Source of the DNA: Prolixibacteraceae bacterium
GTDB lineage: Bacteria > Bacteroidota > Bacteroidia > Bacteroidales > Prolixibacteraceae
Reading direction: 5' to 3'
DNA length: 6,282 bases
NCBI GenBank assembly: GCA_003450125.1
Contig: DMFR01000330.1
Coordinates: 8,248 to 14,529 of the forward strand
This document shows positions 1 to 6,282 of the stretch, one piece after another. Numbering within the stretch: the first letter of the stretch is position 1; every line of letters starts with the position of its first letter. Position numbers and translations under genes: made by a program. The notes under the pieces are model-generated. The model searched no databases, had not been told where the DNA came from, and was given only the letters and a program-made list of their open reading frames with translations.

Positions 1-12
1 AATGCGCAAATT

Positions 13-522
13 TCAATCATTATTGGAGTTTAATAAACTGAGTACCTGTTCTGGTTTAATTTCATCGCCTTTTATGATATGTCTTGCTTTTTCATAGAAG
101 GGGCGTCTTTTGAGCATCATTTCTTCAATAAAGAGATGCAGTTCTTCCGGGGATTTTCCTTTGATGATTGGACGTTCTGTTTTTGCATGAATCAGCCGAT
201 GAACGAGTGATACGGTATCCACATCAAGAAATATACAGAAGCCGCTATTGTTCATTACCTCCATATTGTCGAAAAAGCAGGGTGCACCACCACCTGTAGC
301 CACAATGACATCATCGAAAGCCGACACTTCATGTAGCACTGTTTGTTCTTTTTTGCGGAATTCGGCTTCTCCTTCTTCTGCAAATATTTGTGGAATTCTT
401 CTGAAATATTTCTCTTCCAGAAAGGTATCCAAATCTATAAGAGAAAGGTTTAAAATGGTTGCCAGCTTCCTTCCCAAAGTCGATTTTCCGCAACCCATGT
501 AGCCGATTAAATATATCCTCAT
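13..522 (-). CDS. aroK: Shikimate kinase
   Basis: Cytosolic enzyme that phosphorylates shikimate with ATP to give shikimate 3-phosphate, in the chorismate pathway to aromatic amino acids. The 169-residue product is the normal length for the family and looks complete. Visible motifs are a P-loop at residues 7-15 (GYMGCGKST); the paired aspartates D30 and D32 for magnesium and shikimate; the EFR segment whose R56 matches the shikimate-binding arginine; the GGG loop at 77-79; the lid arginine R117 in ERPII; and the RRPFYE segment (R139/R140) near the C-terminus that contacts the nucleotide or substrate. The ATG at 522 places the P-loop at the usual distance from the N-terminus; the bases before it are AT-rich with no clear Shine-Dalgarno, common in Bacteroidota. 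It lies 47 bp downstream of parC on the same strand, so it may be the last gene of a parE-parC-aroK transcript (inference). The choice of aroK over aroL is conventional, since the sequence does not separate them. Confidence 0.96.
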   Translation of the reverse strand: MRIYLIGYMGCGKSTLGRKLATILNLSLIDLDTFLEEKYFRRIPQIFAEEGEAEFRKKEQTVLHEVSAFDDVIVATGGGAPCFFDNMEVMNNSGFCIFLDVDTVSLVHRLIHAKTERPIIKGKSPEELHLFIEEMMLKRRPFYEKARHIIKGDEIKPEQVLSLLNSNND

Positions 523-532
523 AAATCAAAGA

Positions 533-565
533 AGTTCAATGTTTCAAGTTCAATGTTTCAAGTTC
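533..565. repeat. Short tandem repeat (14-nt unit, 2.4 copies) between parC and aroK
   Basis: Two perfect head-to-tail copies of AGTTCAATGTTTCA lie at 533-546 and 547-560, followed by a partial third (AGTTC, 561-565). The 14-nt unit is itself two related heptamers, AGTTCAA and TGTTTCA. The repeat fills most of the 47-bp gap between the parC stop and the aroK start. It has no significant self-complementarity, so it does not look like a terminator. Function is unknown; slippage-generated filler is the simplest reading. Confidence 0.85.
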
Positions 566-569
566 CCGA

Positions 570-3212
570 TTAGAAATCAATTTCCATTTGATTCGGTGGT
601 TCCTCTCCATTGGTTGGTTTGTCTAGTCCAAACAACATATCTTCAATGTCAGGAATTACAATATCAGGTTTCTTTTCTTCTTCAGGTTGCTCTTCTATTA
701 CTTCCTCATCGCTAATGACAGGCTCTAATTCTGTAATTGTGCTTATCTCATAGACCGAGAGGCGTTTCCCTTTGGCTTTGTATGATTTTACACCGATAAA
801 TTCAGCCACATCAACAATTTCAGGTTCACGACCTTCGTTTTTACCGCCAAATGCAAGTTCAAGACGTGGATGTCCTACCCATGTGAAACTGATCAGCTTG
901 TTGCCAGGATATTCACCAATAAAACCAGCTTCTTTAACTGATTCATCTATGGGGAAGCGTTTCACGTAATAATACCCTTGCTCGGCGTCAAAATAAACGG
1001 CTGAAAGTGTTTTGTCGGGATTGTATTTCTCGATCAGCAGGATTCCATCGTTGAAATGGTTTGATAAATCAAAATTGCAAAGAAGGTAATCCCCGGATTT
1101 ATAAATTACCAAAATCATGTCTTCTCCACCGAATTCACCAAGAAACTTACCCCGATTGTCAGAGTTAAGTCTTCGTACATCTTCGTCAAACCATATTTTC
1201 CGACCTCCTAACGTTGAAACCCCTTTTTCTTTGAGGGCAATTTTATGGATTTCGAATTTGGTCAGTATATTTCCCATTGAAGCGCGTCCTTTGATGGCCA
1301 GTTCGCTAAAATCGACCTCGAAAACCAGCTTTTTGATGCGTGGTTTAGGTTTCAGTGTTACGCGCAATACTTCAGCTTCCCCATTGGGGTTTTCACTGAA
1401 ATACAAGATACGTGAACCTGGTGTCCCCTGGGTCAGATCATATTCCTTGTCGCGGGTGACGCCCGTTACTGCAATTCGCTTCATGTAAATGAATCCGTTT
1501 TTGCCATCGCGATACACCACATTATAGATGGTGCGATTGTCGTTCTTCTTGAAAATGGCGAGGTGAAGGATGTTTTTCCCAATAAATGCCTTTTCCGAAA
1601 CTTTCGATACAATGTACGTTCCATCTTTTCTGAAAACAATTACATCGTCCATGTCAGAACAATCGCAAAGGTACTCTGCCTTTTTCAGGCTGGTTCCAAT
1701 GAATCCTTCCAAGCGGTCGATATACAGTTTCTCATTGGCTACTACCACCTTTGAAGCGACAATATTCTCGAAATTCCTGATTTCAGTTTTCCGTTCGCGA
1801 CCTTTTCCATATTTACTACGCAAACGCTCGTACCAGGCAATGGTAAATGGAATGATGTTTTCAATGTTCTTGTTGATTTCTGAAATCTCATCTTCGATGG
1901 CCAGCAAATGATCGTTTGCCTTGTCGGTATTGAATTTCAGGATACGCGCCATTCTGATTTCCATCAGGCGCAATATATCTTCGCGGGTAACTTCTCTTTT
2001 TAATTTAGGTTTCCATGGAGCCAGTCGCAAGTCAATATGGTCGATTGCTTCATCCATGTTGGCTGAATCTTCAAACTGCTTGTCCTTGTATATGCGTTCT
2101 TCAATGAATATTTTTTCAAGAGATGAAAAATGCCATGCTTCTTCTAATTCTCCACGTTTAATTTCCAGTTCGAGTTTAAGGAGAGCTACCGTTTGATCTG
2201 TATTGATTTTCAGGATTTCGCTGACACCAAGAAATTTAGGTTTGTCATCACGAATGGTTGCACTGTTGGGCGAAATGGAAATTTCACAATCTGTAAAGGC
2301 AAACAGAGCATCGATGGTTTTATCCGATGACATTCCTGGAATCAGATGGATCAGAATTTCAACTTTATCAGATGTGTTGTCGTCAATCTTCCTGATCTTG
2401 ATTTTGCCTTTATCATTTGCCTTGATGATGGACTCAATAAGAGTAGAGGTCGTCCGACCAAAAGGAACTTCAGTAACGACGAGCGTTTTACTGTCTTTTT
2501 TTTCAATTTTTGCCCTGACTTTAATTGATGAACCACGGATCCCATCGTTGTAACGTGAGAAATCGCCAGAACCACCAGTTGGGAAATCTGGATATAGTTC
2601 GAATCCTTCGCCCCGAAGGTAGGCAATGGAAGCATTAATTAATTCGATGAAGTTGTGGGGCAGGATCTTACATGCCAATCCAACTGCAATCCCTTCAACG
2701 CCTTGGGCCAGCAACAATGGAAATTTCACCGGTAGTGCAATCGGTTCACGGTTACGTCCATCGTAGGATAATTTCCATTGAGTTGTCTTTGGGTTAAAGA
2801 CCACATCGAGTGCAAACTTGGACAAACGGGCTTCGATGTAACGGGGAGCTGCAGCACCATCTCCCGTAAGAATATTTCCCCAGTTTCCCTGCGCATCTAC
2901 CAGCAGATCTTTTTGCCCAAGCTGAACCAGGGCATCGCCAATAGACGCATCACCATGGGGATGATACTGCATAGTCTGACCGATGATGTTGGCCACTTTA
3001 TTAAATCGCCCGTCGTCCATCATATTCATGGCGTGCAAAATCCTCCGCTGGACCGGTTTTAAACCATCCTCCACATAAGGTACAGCACGCTCGAGTATAA
3101 CATATGAGGCATAATCAAGAAACCATTGCTGATACATTCCTGACAAATAGATAATGCCGTCTTTTTTCTCTTCCTTTTGAGATTCTTCCTTGTTGGTATT
3201 TTCTTCAGCCAT
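570..3212 (-). CDS. parC: DNA topoisomerase IV subunit A
   Basis: DNA-cleaving subunit of topoisomerase IV, which with ParE decatenates daughter chromosomes and relaxes DNA. It has 880 residues from the ATG at 3212. Order of parts: charged N-terminal extension (1-18); winged-helix and tower cleavage core (about 20-330) with HPHGD at 84-88, catalytic Tyr125 after Arg124, and Ile175 in EGIAVGLA matching the DNA-intercalating isoleucine; coiled-coil gate region (about 335-490); beta-pinwheel C-terminal domain (about 495-830); and an acidic tail (about 830-880). No GyrA-box (QRRGGKG-like) is seen, and it sits beside a short ParE-type ATPase subunit, both favouring ParC over GyrA. An in-frame TTG five codons upstream (3227) would extend it. 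I prefer the ATG because AAGGA (3219-3223) lies 6 nt before it, inside that extension. The quinolone-contact Ser83 of E. coli GyrA is Ala89 here. Confidence 0.96.
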   Translation of the reverse strand: MAEENTNKEESQKEEKKDGIIYLSGMYQQWFLDYASYVILERAVPYVEDGLKPVQRRILHAMNMMDDGRFNKVANIIGQTMQYHPHGDASIGDALVQLGQKDLLVDAQGNWGNILTGDGAAAPRYIEARLSKFALDVVFNPKTTQWKLSYDGRNREPIALPVKFPLLLAQGVEGIAVGLACKILPHNFIELINASIAYLRGEGFELYPDFPTGGSGDFSRYNDGIRGSSIKVRAKIEKKDSKTLVVTEVPFGRTTSTLIESIIKANDKGKIKIRKIDDNTSDKVEILIHLIPGMSSDKTIDALFAFTDCEISISPNSATIRDDKPKFLGVSEILKINTDQTVALLKLELEIKRGELEEAWHFSSLEKIFIEERIYKDKQFEDSANMDEAIDHIDLRLAPWKPKLKREVTREDILRLMEIRMARILKFNTDKANDHLLAIEDEISEINKNIENIIPFTIAWYERLRSKYGKGRERKTEIRNFENIVASKVVVANEKLYIDRLEGFIGTSLKKAEYLCDCSDMDDVIVFRKDGTYIVSKVSEKAFIGKNILHLAIFKKNDNRTIYNVVYRDGKNGFIYMKRIAVTGVTRDKEYDLTQGTPGSRILYFSENPNGEAEVLRVTLKPKPRIKKLVFEVDFSELAIKGRASMGNILTKFEIHKIALKEKGVSTLGGRKIWFDEDVRRLNSDNRGKFLGEFGGEDMILVIYKSGDYLLCNFDLSNHFNDGILLIEKYNPDKTLSAVYFDAEQGYYYVKRFPIDESVKEAGFIGEYPGNKLISFTWVGHPRLELAFGGKNEGREPEIVDVAEFIGVKSYKAKGKRLSVYEISTITELEPVISDEEVIEEQPEEEKKPDIVIPDIEDMLFGLDKPTNGEEPPNQMEIDF

Positions 3213-3218
3213 TTTTGT

Positions 3219-3223
3219 TCCTT
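3219..3223 (-). promoter_or_regulatory. Ribosome binding site deciding the parC start
   Basis: Read on the minus strand this is AAGGA followed by ACAAAA and then ATG, giving a 6-nt spacing. It supports translation from the ATG at 3212 rather than from the in-frame TTG at 3227, because the TTG start would put this site inside the coding region. Shine-Dalgarno sites are often weak or absent in Bacteroidota, so it is supportive rather than conclusive. Confidence 0.6.
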
Positions 3224-3264
3224 GCAATCAAATATTTATTCTGAAACTTTCTCTTGATGGGATC

Positions 3265-3299
3265 TACTGAGCGGGTGACTTTAAGTCACCCGCTCAGTA
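3265..3299 (-). terminator. Perfect 16-bp hairpin between parE and parC; possible attenuator or terminator without a U-tract
   Basis: A perfect inverted repeat: the arm at 3265-3280 (TACTGAGCGGGTGACT) pairs without mismatch with 3284-3299, leaving a 3-nt loop at 3281-3283. A further 5-bp pairing (ATGGG at 3257-3261 with CCCAT at 3306-3310) could extend the stem across a small asymmetric internal loop. The GC-rich core should make a very stable RNA hairpin on either strand. Neither side is followed by a run of T in the direction of transcription, so it is not a canonical rho-independent terminator. It lies 20 bp after the parE stop and 52 bp before the parC ATG. It could be a partial terminator setting the ParE:ParC ratio, an RNA-stability or processing element, or a copy of a dispersed palindrome. 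The structure is certain; the role is not. Confidence 0.5.
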
Positions 3300-3319
3300 A
3301 CCCAACCCATATTAATCAA

Positions 3320-5152
3320 TTATACAACATCCTTTTCAACGTACAGATTATCGATGATAAAATCCTGTCGTTCAGGTGTATTTTTACCCATGTAAAATTC
3401 AAGCATCTGAGGCACCGACTCATGTTTCTTCATCAGAATAGGATCAAGCCTTATATCGGGTCCGATGAAATTTTTAAACTCATCAGGGGAAATCTCTCCC
3501 AATCCTTTGAATCGGGTAATCTCAGCAGTTTTTCCTAACTTCTGAATGGCTGAAACCCGTTCCTCTTCACTGTAGCAATAGTAGGTCACCTTCTTATTGC
3601 GGACCCTGAACAGGGGGGTCTGAAAGATGTATAAATGGCCTTTGCGAATCACCTCGGGGAAGAATTGCAGGAAAAAGGTGATGAGCAACAGACGGATATG
3701 CATCCCATCCACATCGGCATCGGTTGCAATGATCACCTTGTTGTAGCGCAAATCGTCCATGCTCTCTTCTATGTTCAACGCTGCTTGCAAAAGATTGAAC
3801 TCTTCATTTTCATAGACCACTTTCTTTGTCAACCCGTAGGTGTTCAGTGGTTTCCCTTTCAGACTGAACACTGCCTGAAGGTTTACATCGCGTGATTTGG
3901 TAATCGATCCGCTTGCAGAATCCCCTTCGGTAATAAACAGGGATGAATTTTCCCTGGCTTCATGGGTACTGTTGAGGTGAACTCGGCAATCGCGCAGTTT
4001 GCGGTTGTGCAGGTTGGCTTTTTTAGCCCGTTGCTTGGCCAGTTTTTTTATTCCTGAAATGGCCTTGCGTTCGCGTTCCGATTCCTGAATCCGTCGCAGC
4101 AATACTTCGGAGACATCCGGATTTTTATGCAGGTAATTGTCCAGTTCTTTCTGAACGAAATTGGCCACAAAGTTTCTGACCGATGGACCATTGGGGCCAA
4201 TGTCTTTTGATCCCAGCTTTGTCTTGGTTTGCGACTCAAAGACCGGCTCCTCGACTTTGATGCTGATAGCCGCCACTATAGAGGCCCTGATATCGGTAGG
4301 ATCGAAATCCTTTTTATAGAAGTCGCGTATGGTTTTAACAATGGCTTCGCGAAAAGCCAAAAGGTGTGTTCCTCCCTGGGTGGTGTGCTGACCGTTTACA
4401 AACGAATAATAATCCTCCCCGTATTGATTCCCGTGGGTGATGGCCACCTCAATGTCGGGGCCTTTCAAATGGATAACCGGATAAAGTGATTCCGATTCCT
4501 GATATTCTTCCAATAAATCGCGCAATCCGTTTTTAGAGTGGAATTTCTCTCCGTTAAACTCCATTACCAATCCGGCATTGAGAAACGAATAGGTTTTCAT
4601 CATATTGATTACAAAATCATCAATATAATGGTAGCCTTTAAATATTTTGAGATCAGGGGTGAAAGCGACATAAGTGCCGTTCACCTGTTCGGTAGTTGTC
4701 ACCTCTTTTTCCTCAGCCACAAGCCCTTCACTGAAACGGATTTCTTTTACTTCGCCTTCACGGAACGATTTAATGAGAAAATGACTTGACAAGGCATTCA
4801 CGGCCTTGATTCCAACACCATTCAAACCGACTGACTTTTTAAACACTTCAGAGTCATATTTTGCCCCTGTATTCATCTTCGAGGCCACATCCAGCAGCTT
4901 TCCAAGTGGTATGCCACGGCCAAAATCACGAACTGTCACCAGTTCATCGCTGACATGCACTTCGATTTTTTTTCCATTCCCCATCATGAATTCATCAATG
5001 GAGTTGTCTACCACTTCCTTAAGCAGAACATAAATGCCATCATCGGCTGCCGAACCATCGCCCAGCTTGCCGATGTACATCCCTGGACGCTTTCGGATAT
5101 GTTCTTGCCAGTCAAGTGTCTTTATTGATCCTTCATCATAATTTGGCATCAT
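3320..5152 (-). CDS. parE: DNA topoisomerase IV subunit B
   Basis: ATPase subunit of topoisomerase IV; ATP-driven dimerisation of its N-terminal domain captures the DNA segment passed through the break made by ParC. The 610 residues are a ParE-like length with no GyrB-type insertion. The GHKL ATPase domain has general-base Glu46 and Asn50 in KEVVDNSIDE, DFGRG at 76-80 and the ATP-lid loop GLNGVG at 109-114. A transducer domain follows, with the QTK loop (Q308-K310) that senses the ATP phosphate. The TOPRIM domain has EGDSA at 409-413 and DADVDG at 478-483 for magnesium, then RFKGLGE at 547-553 and the C-terminal region that binds ParC. Two adjacent ATG codons begin the gene (5152 and 5149); only weak GAGA/AAGA-type purines precede them, so either may be used. 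It is the first gene of the minus-strand group and divergent from the porin gene. Confidence 0.96.
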   Translation of the reverse strand: MMPNYDEGSIKTLDWQEHIRKRPGMYIGKLGDGSAADDGIYVLLKEVVDNSIDEFMMGNGKKIEVHVSDELVTVRDFGRGIPLGKLLDVASKMNTGAKYDSEVFKKSVGLNGVGIKAVNALSSHFLIKSFREGEVKEIRFSEGLVAEEKEVTTTEQVNGTYVAFTPDLKIFKGYHYIDDFVINMMKTYSFLNAGLVMEFNGEKFHSKNGLRDLLEEYQESESLYPVIHLKGPDIEVAITHGNQYGEDYYSFVNGQHTTQGGTHLLAFREAIVKTIRDFYKKDFDPTDIRASIVAAISIKVEEPVFESQTKTKLGSKDIGPNGPSVRNFVANFVQKELDNYLHKNPDVSEVLLRRIQESERERKAISGIKKLAKQRAKKANLHNRKLRDCRVHLNSTHEARENSSLFITEGDSASGSITKSRDVNLQAVFSLKGKPLNTYGLTKKVVYENEEFNLLQAALNIEESMDDLRYNKVIIATDADVDGMHIRLLLITFFLQFFPEVIRKGHLYIFQTPLFRVRNKKVTYYCYSEEERVSAIQKLGKTAEITRFKGLGEISPDEFKNFIGPDIRLDPILMKKHESVPQMLEFYMGKNTPERQDFIIDNLYVEKDVV

Positions 5153-5171
5153 ATCTTATCTCAATTTGCAA

Positions 5172-5179
5172 CAAATATA
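5172..5179 (-). promoter_or_regulatory. Candidate Bacteroidota -7 element for parE
   Basis: Read on the minus strand the sequence is TATATTTG, an exact match to the Bacteroidota -7 consensus TAnnTTTG, ending 20 bp before the parE ATG. A start site some 5-8 nt downstream would leave a leader of only about a dozen bases. I see no good TTG-type -33 element about 20 bp further upstream, and the region is AT-rich enough for a chance match. Confidence 0.4.
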
Positions 5180-5370
5180 TATAAAACAAAAGTGGATTCC
5201 TTGTTATTCTACTACTACAATAACTAACAACAGACGGTTGAAAACTTATTCTTAAAAAACATCATTAATGTGGCTTTAATATAGTAATTTATCAAATATC
5301 CTTTTGATTTACAAGTTTATCGAAAGAAAATGCTCCTGATAGAAGTCTTGTTCGTTTTGTGGAACGAATA

Positions 5371-5401
5371 TTGACGTGGATTTTATATTTAATTATCTTT
5401 G
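5371..5401 (+). promoter_or_regulatory. Bacteroidota-type promoter of the porin-like gene
   Basis: The -33 element TTG (5371-5373, within ATTGAC) is followed by a 20-bp spacer and a perfect -7 element TATCTTTG (5394-5401). This fits the published Bacteroidota primary sigma consensus, TTG with 19-21 bp to TAnnTTTG. The -7 element ends only 6 bp before the ATG at 5408, so transcription should begin at or within a few bases of the start codon. That implies a leaderless or nearly leaderless mRNA. Confidence 0.65.
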
Positions 5402-5407
5402 CGCCTA

Positions 5408-6282
5408 ATGTTTAAAAAATACATCTACATAGTTTTAGCTGGCCTTCTGATTGTCATTCAGGCCCATGCACAGTTCCGGCCAGAAGGTAATGCTTCGGGT
5501 CGGTCCATGATTGGAAATACCGGACAAGGGACAGGGGATGAAACTTCTCCCGATAATGAACAGAAAAAGGAAAAAGAGAAGAAAAAGCCCCGGATTCCAT
5601 CGGTGATCAGGGTTTGGCAATTAGATGAGCAAGGGGCCAGGATAAAACCTTCGCAATTGGATACCGCCCTTACCTTTTACCACATTTATAAACCCTTTGA
5701 ACAGCAGAGTATTAGTAATACCTTTACCGGTAACAATGGTGGCGCATACCAGACCGACGACTTTTTTAAACGTACTTTCAATTCCGATTTCTATTTCGCC
5801 CACTCATTTGATGCCTATTGGCTTACTCCTTCGCAGATTAACTTTTTCAATACAACGACTCCTTACTCGGTATTGGATTATACCCAGAGTGAGAACCGAA
5901 ACACCAAAAACGAAACGCGCTTTAATGTGATCCATTCCCAAAATGTGAATAAGAAGCTGAATTTCGGATTGATCTATAACCAAACCAAGTCGCAGGGTCA
6001 ATATGCTTATCAGGAAAACAAGTTCCACAATATCGGGATATTTTCATCCTACAATTCCGACCAGTTTATATCACATTCGAACGTCATTTTTAACCGTTTG
6101 CAAGGACAGGAAAACGGAGGGATTAAACTTCAACAAGGTCAAACACTGAATAGTAACAAAACAGAAGATTTCTTTTCTCGAATGACCAATGCCCAGAATA
6201 AAATTCAGAACAACAATTATTTTACCTCCAACGAATACCGTTTGGGCAAGACCATTCAAGCGGACAGTGCTGAGTACTTGGT
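5408..6282 (+). CDS. Putative porin, outer-membrane beta-barrel protein (N-terminal part, runs off the window)
   Basis: Open frame of 291 codons from the ATG at 5408 to the window edge with no stop, so the C-terminal part lies outside. The first 21 residues form a signal peptide: basic FKKY start, hydrophobic core IVLAGLLIVI, and an AHA/Q cleavage site, so the mature protein begins at Gln22. A low-complexity linker (22-61), ending in a lysine/glutamate-rich stretch at 51-60, precedes segments that resemble the Bacteroidota 'putative porin' family (Porin_10, recognised from memory): IRVWQLDE at 67-74, TPYSVLDYTQSENR at 151-164, SQNVNKKLNFG at 177-187, SQGQYAYQ at 195-202 and QENGGIKL at 234-241. 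The later part is rich in Asn, Gln, Ser and aromatic residues with alternating patterns, as in outer-membrane strands. The next in-frame ATG (codon 34) would delete the signal peptide, so 5408 is the start. Substrate is unknown; family proteins are usually about 600-700 residues. Confidence 0.8.
   Translation, partial: MFKKYIYIVLAGLLIVIQAHAQFRPEGNASGRSMIGNTGQGTGDETSPDNEQKKEKEKKKPRIPSVIRVWQLDEQGARIKPSQLDTALTFYHIYKPFEQQSISNTFTGNNGGAYQTDDFFKRTFNSDFYFAHSFDAYWLTPSQINFFNTTTPYSVLDYTQSENRNTKNETRFNVIHSQNVNKKLNFGLIYNQTKSQGQYAYQENKFHNIGIFSSYNSDQFISHSNVIFNRLQGQENGGIKLQQGQTLNSNKTEDFFSRMTNAQNKIQNNNYFTSNEYRLGKTIQADSAEYL

Noticed and set aside
1117..2553. Several plus-strand open frames of 60-123 codons opposite parC, such as 1117-1488 and 2203-2553
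   Set aside because: They lie wholly antisense to a clearly conserved gene, have no recognisable domains or ribosome binding sites, and their composition mirrors the parC codons.
3229..3236. Possible -7 element for a separate parC promoter (AATATTTG on the minus strand)
   Set aside because: It differs from TAnnTTTG at the first base and has no TTG at the expected distance upstream, so it is too weak to call.
3635..5033. Plus-strand open frames opposite parE, such as 3635-3895, 4229-4489 and 4806-5033
   Set aside because: They are antisense shadows of the parE motifs (TOPRIM and GHKL regions) with no independent coding signal.
570..5152. Assignment of the pair as gyrase (gyrA/gyrB)
   Set aside because: The ATPase subunit is short (610 residues), no GyrA-box is visible in the C-terminal domain of the A subunit, and adjacent B-then-A subunits of these lengths fit topoisomerase IV of Bacteroidota.
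5291..5308. Small inverted repeat ATCAAA/TTTGAT in the divergent intergenic region
   Set aside because: The arms are only 6 bp of AT-rich sequence, expected by chance, and the position has no clear relation to either promoter.
5435..6259. Minus-strand open frames of 60-74 codons opposite the porin-like gene
   Set aside because: The plus strand has a single long frame with a signal peptide, a good promoter and family motifs across the same interval; the minus-strand frames are short and unrelated.
1..6282. A novel multi-gene system, mobile element, CRISPR array, tRNA or rRNA
   Set aside because: The window is occupied by three standard core genes and one known-family outer-membrane gene; there are no spaced direct repeats, transposase, integrase, terminal repeats or RNA-gene-like structures beyond the single hairpin.

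Overview
The window looks like an ordinary core-genome segment of a Bacteroidota (Bacteroidetes) chromosome. Three things suggest this. The topoisomerase IV subunits have the short ParE and roughly 880-residue ParC lengths typical of that phylum. The partial gene at the right end resembles the 'putative porin' outer-membrane family, known mainly from Bacteroidota. The promoter in front of it matches the phylum's unusual sigma-factor consensus (TTG, about 20 bp, TAnnTTTG). I cannot name a genus; the order Bacteroidales/Marinilabiliales is a guess.

Layout: three complete genes lie on the minus strand and are read from high to low coordinates. They are parE (5152 to 3320), parC (3212 to 570) and a shikimate kinase gene, aroK type (522 to 13). 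parE and parC are separated by 107 bp holding a perfect 16-bp hairpin with a three-base loop and no U-tract. parC and aroK are separated by 47 bp containing a heptamer-based tandem repeat. On the plus strand, divergent from parE across a 255-bp intergenic region, an outer-membrane porin-like gene starts at 5408 and runs off the right edge. It has 291 codons in view and no stop.

Function: ParE (ATPase and TOPRIM) and ParC (DNA cleavage and C-terminal DNA-wrapping domain) form the heterotetrameric type II topoisomerase IV that unlinks replicated chromosomes. AroK makes shikimate 3-phosphate for aromatic amino-acid synthesis. It has no mechanistic link to the topoisomerase and is probably just co-transcribed. 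The divergent porin is a separate envelope function.

I found no mobile element, CRISPR array, RNA gene, defence system or sign of horizontal transfer, and no evidence of a new multi-gene system. The points worth a second look are small: the parE-parC hairpin and the micro-ORF ending in its loop, the apparently leaderless porin promoter and the inverted repeat just upstream of it, the intergenic heptamer repeat, the alanine at the quinolone-contact serine position of ParC, and the acidic ParC tail.
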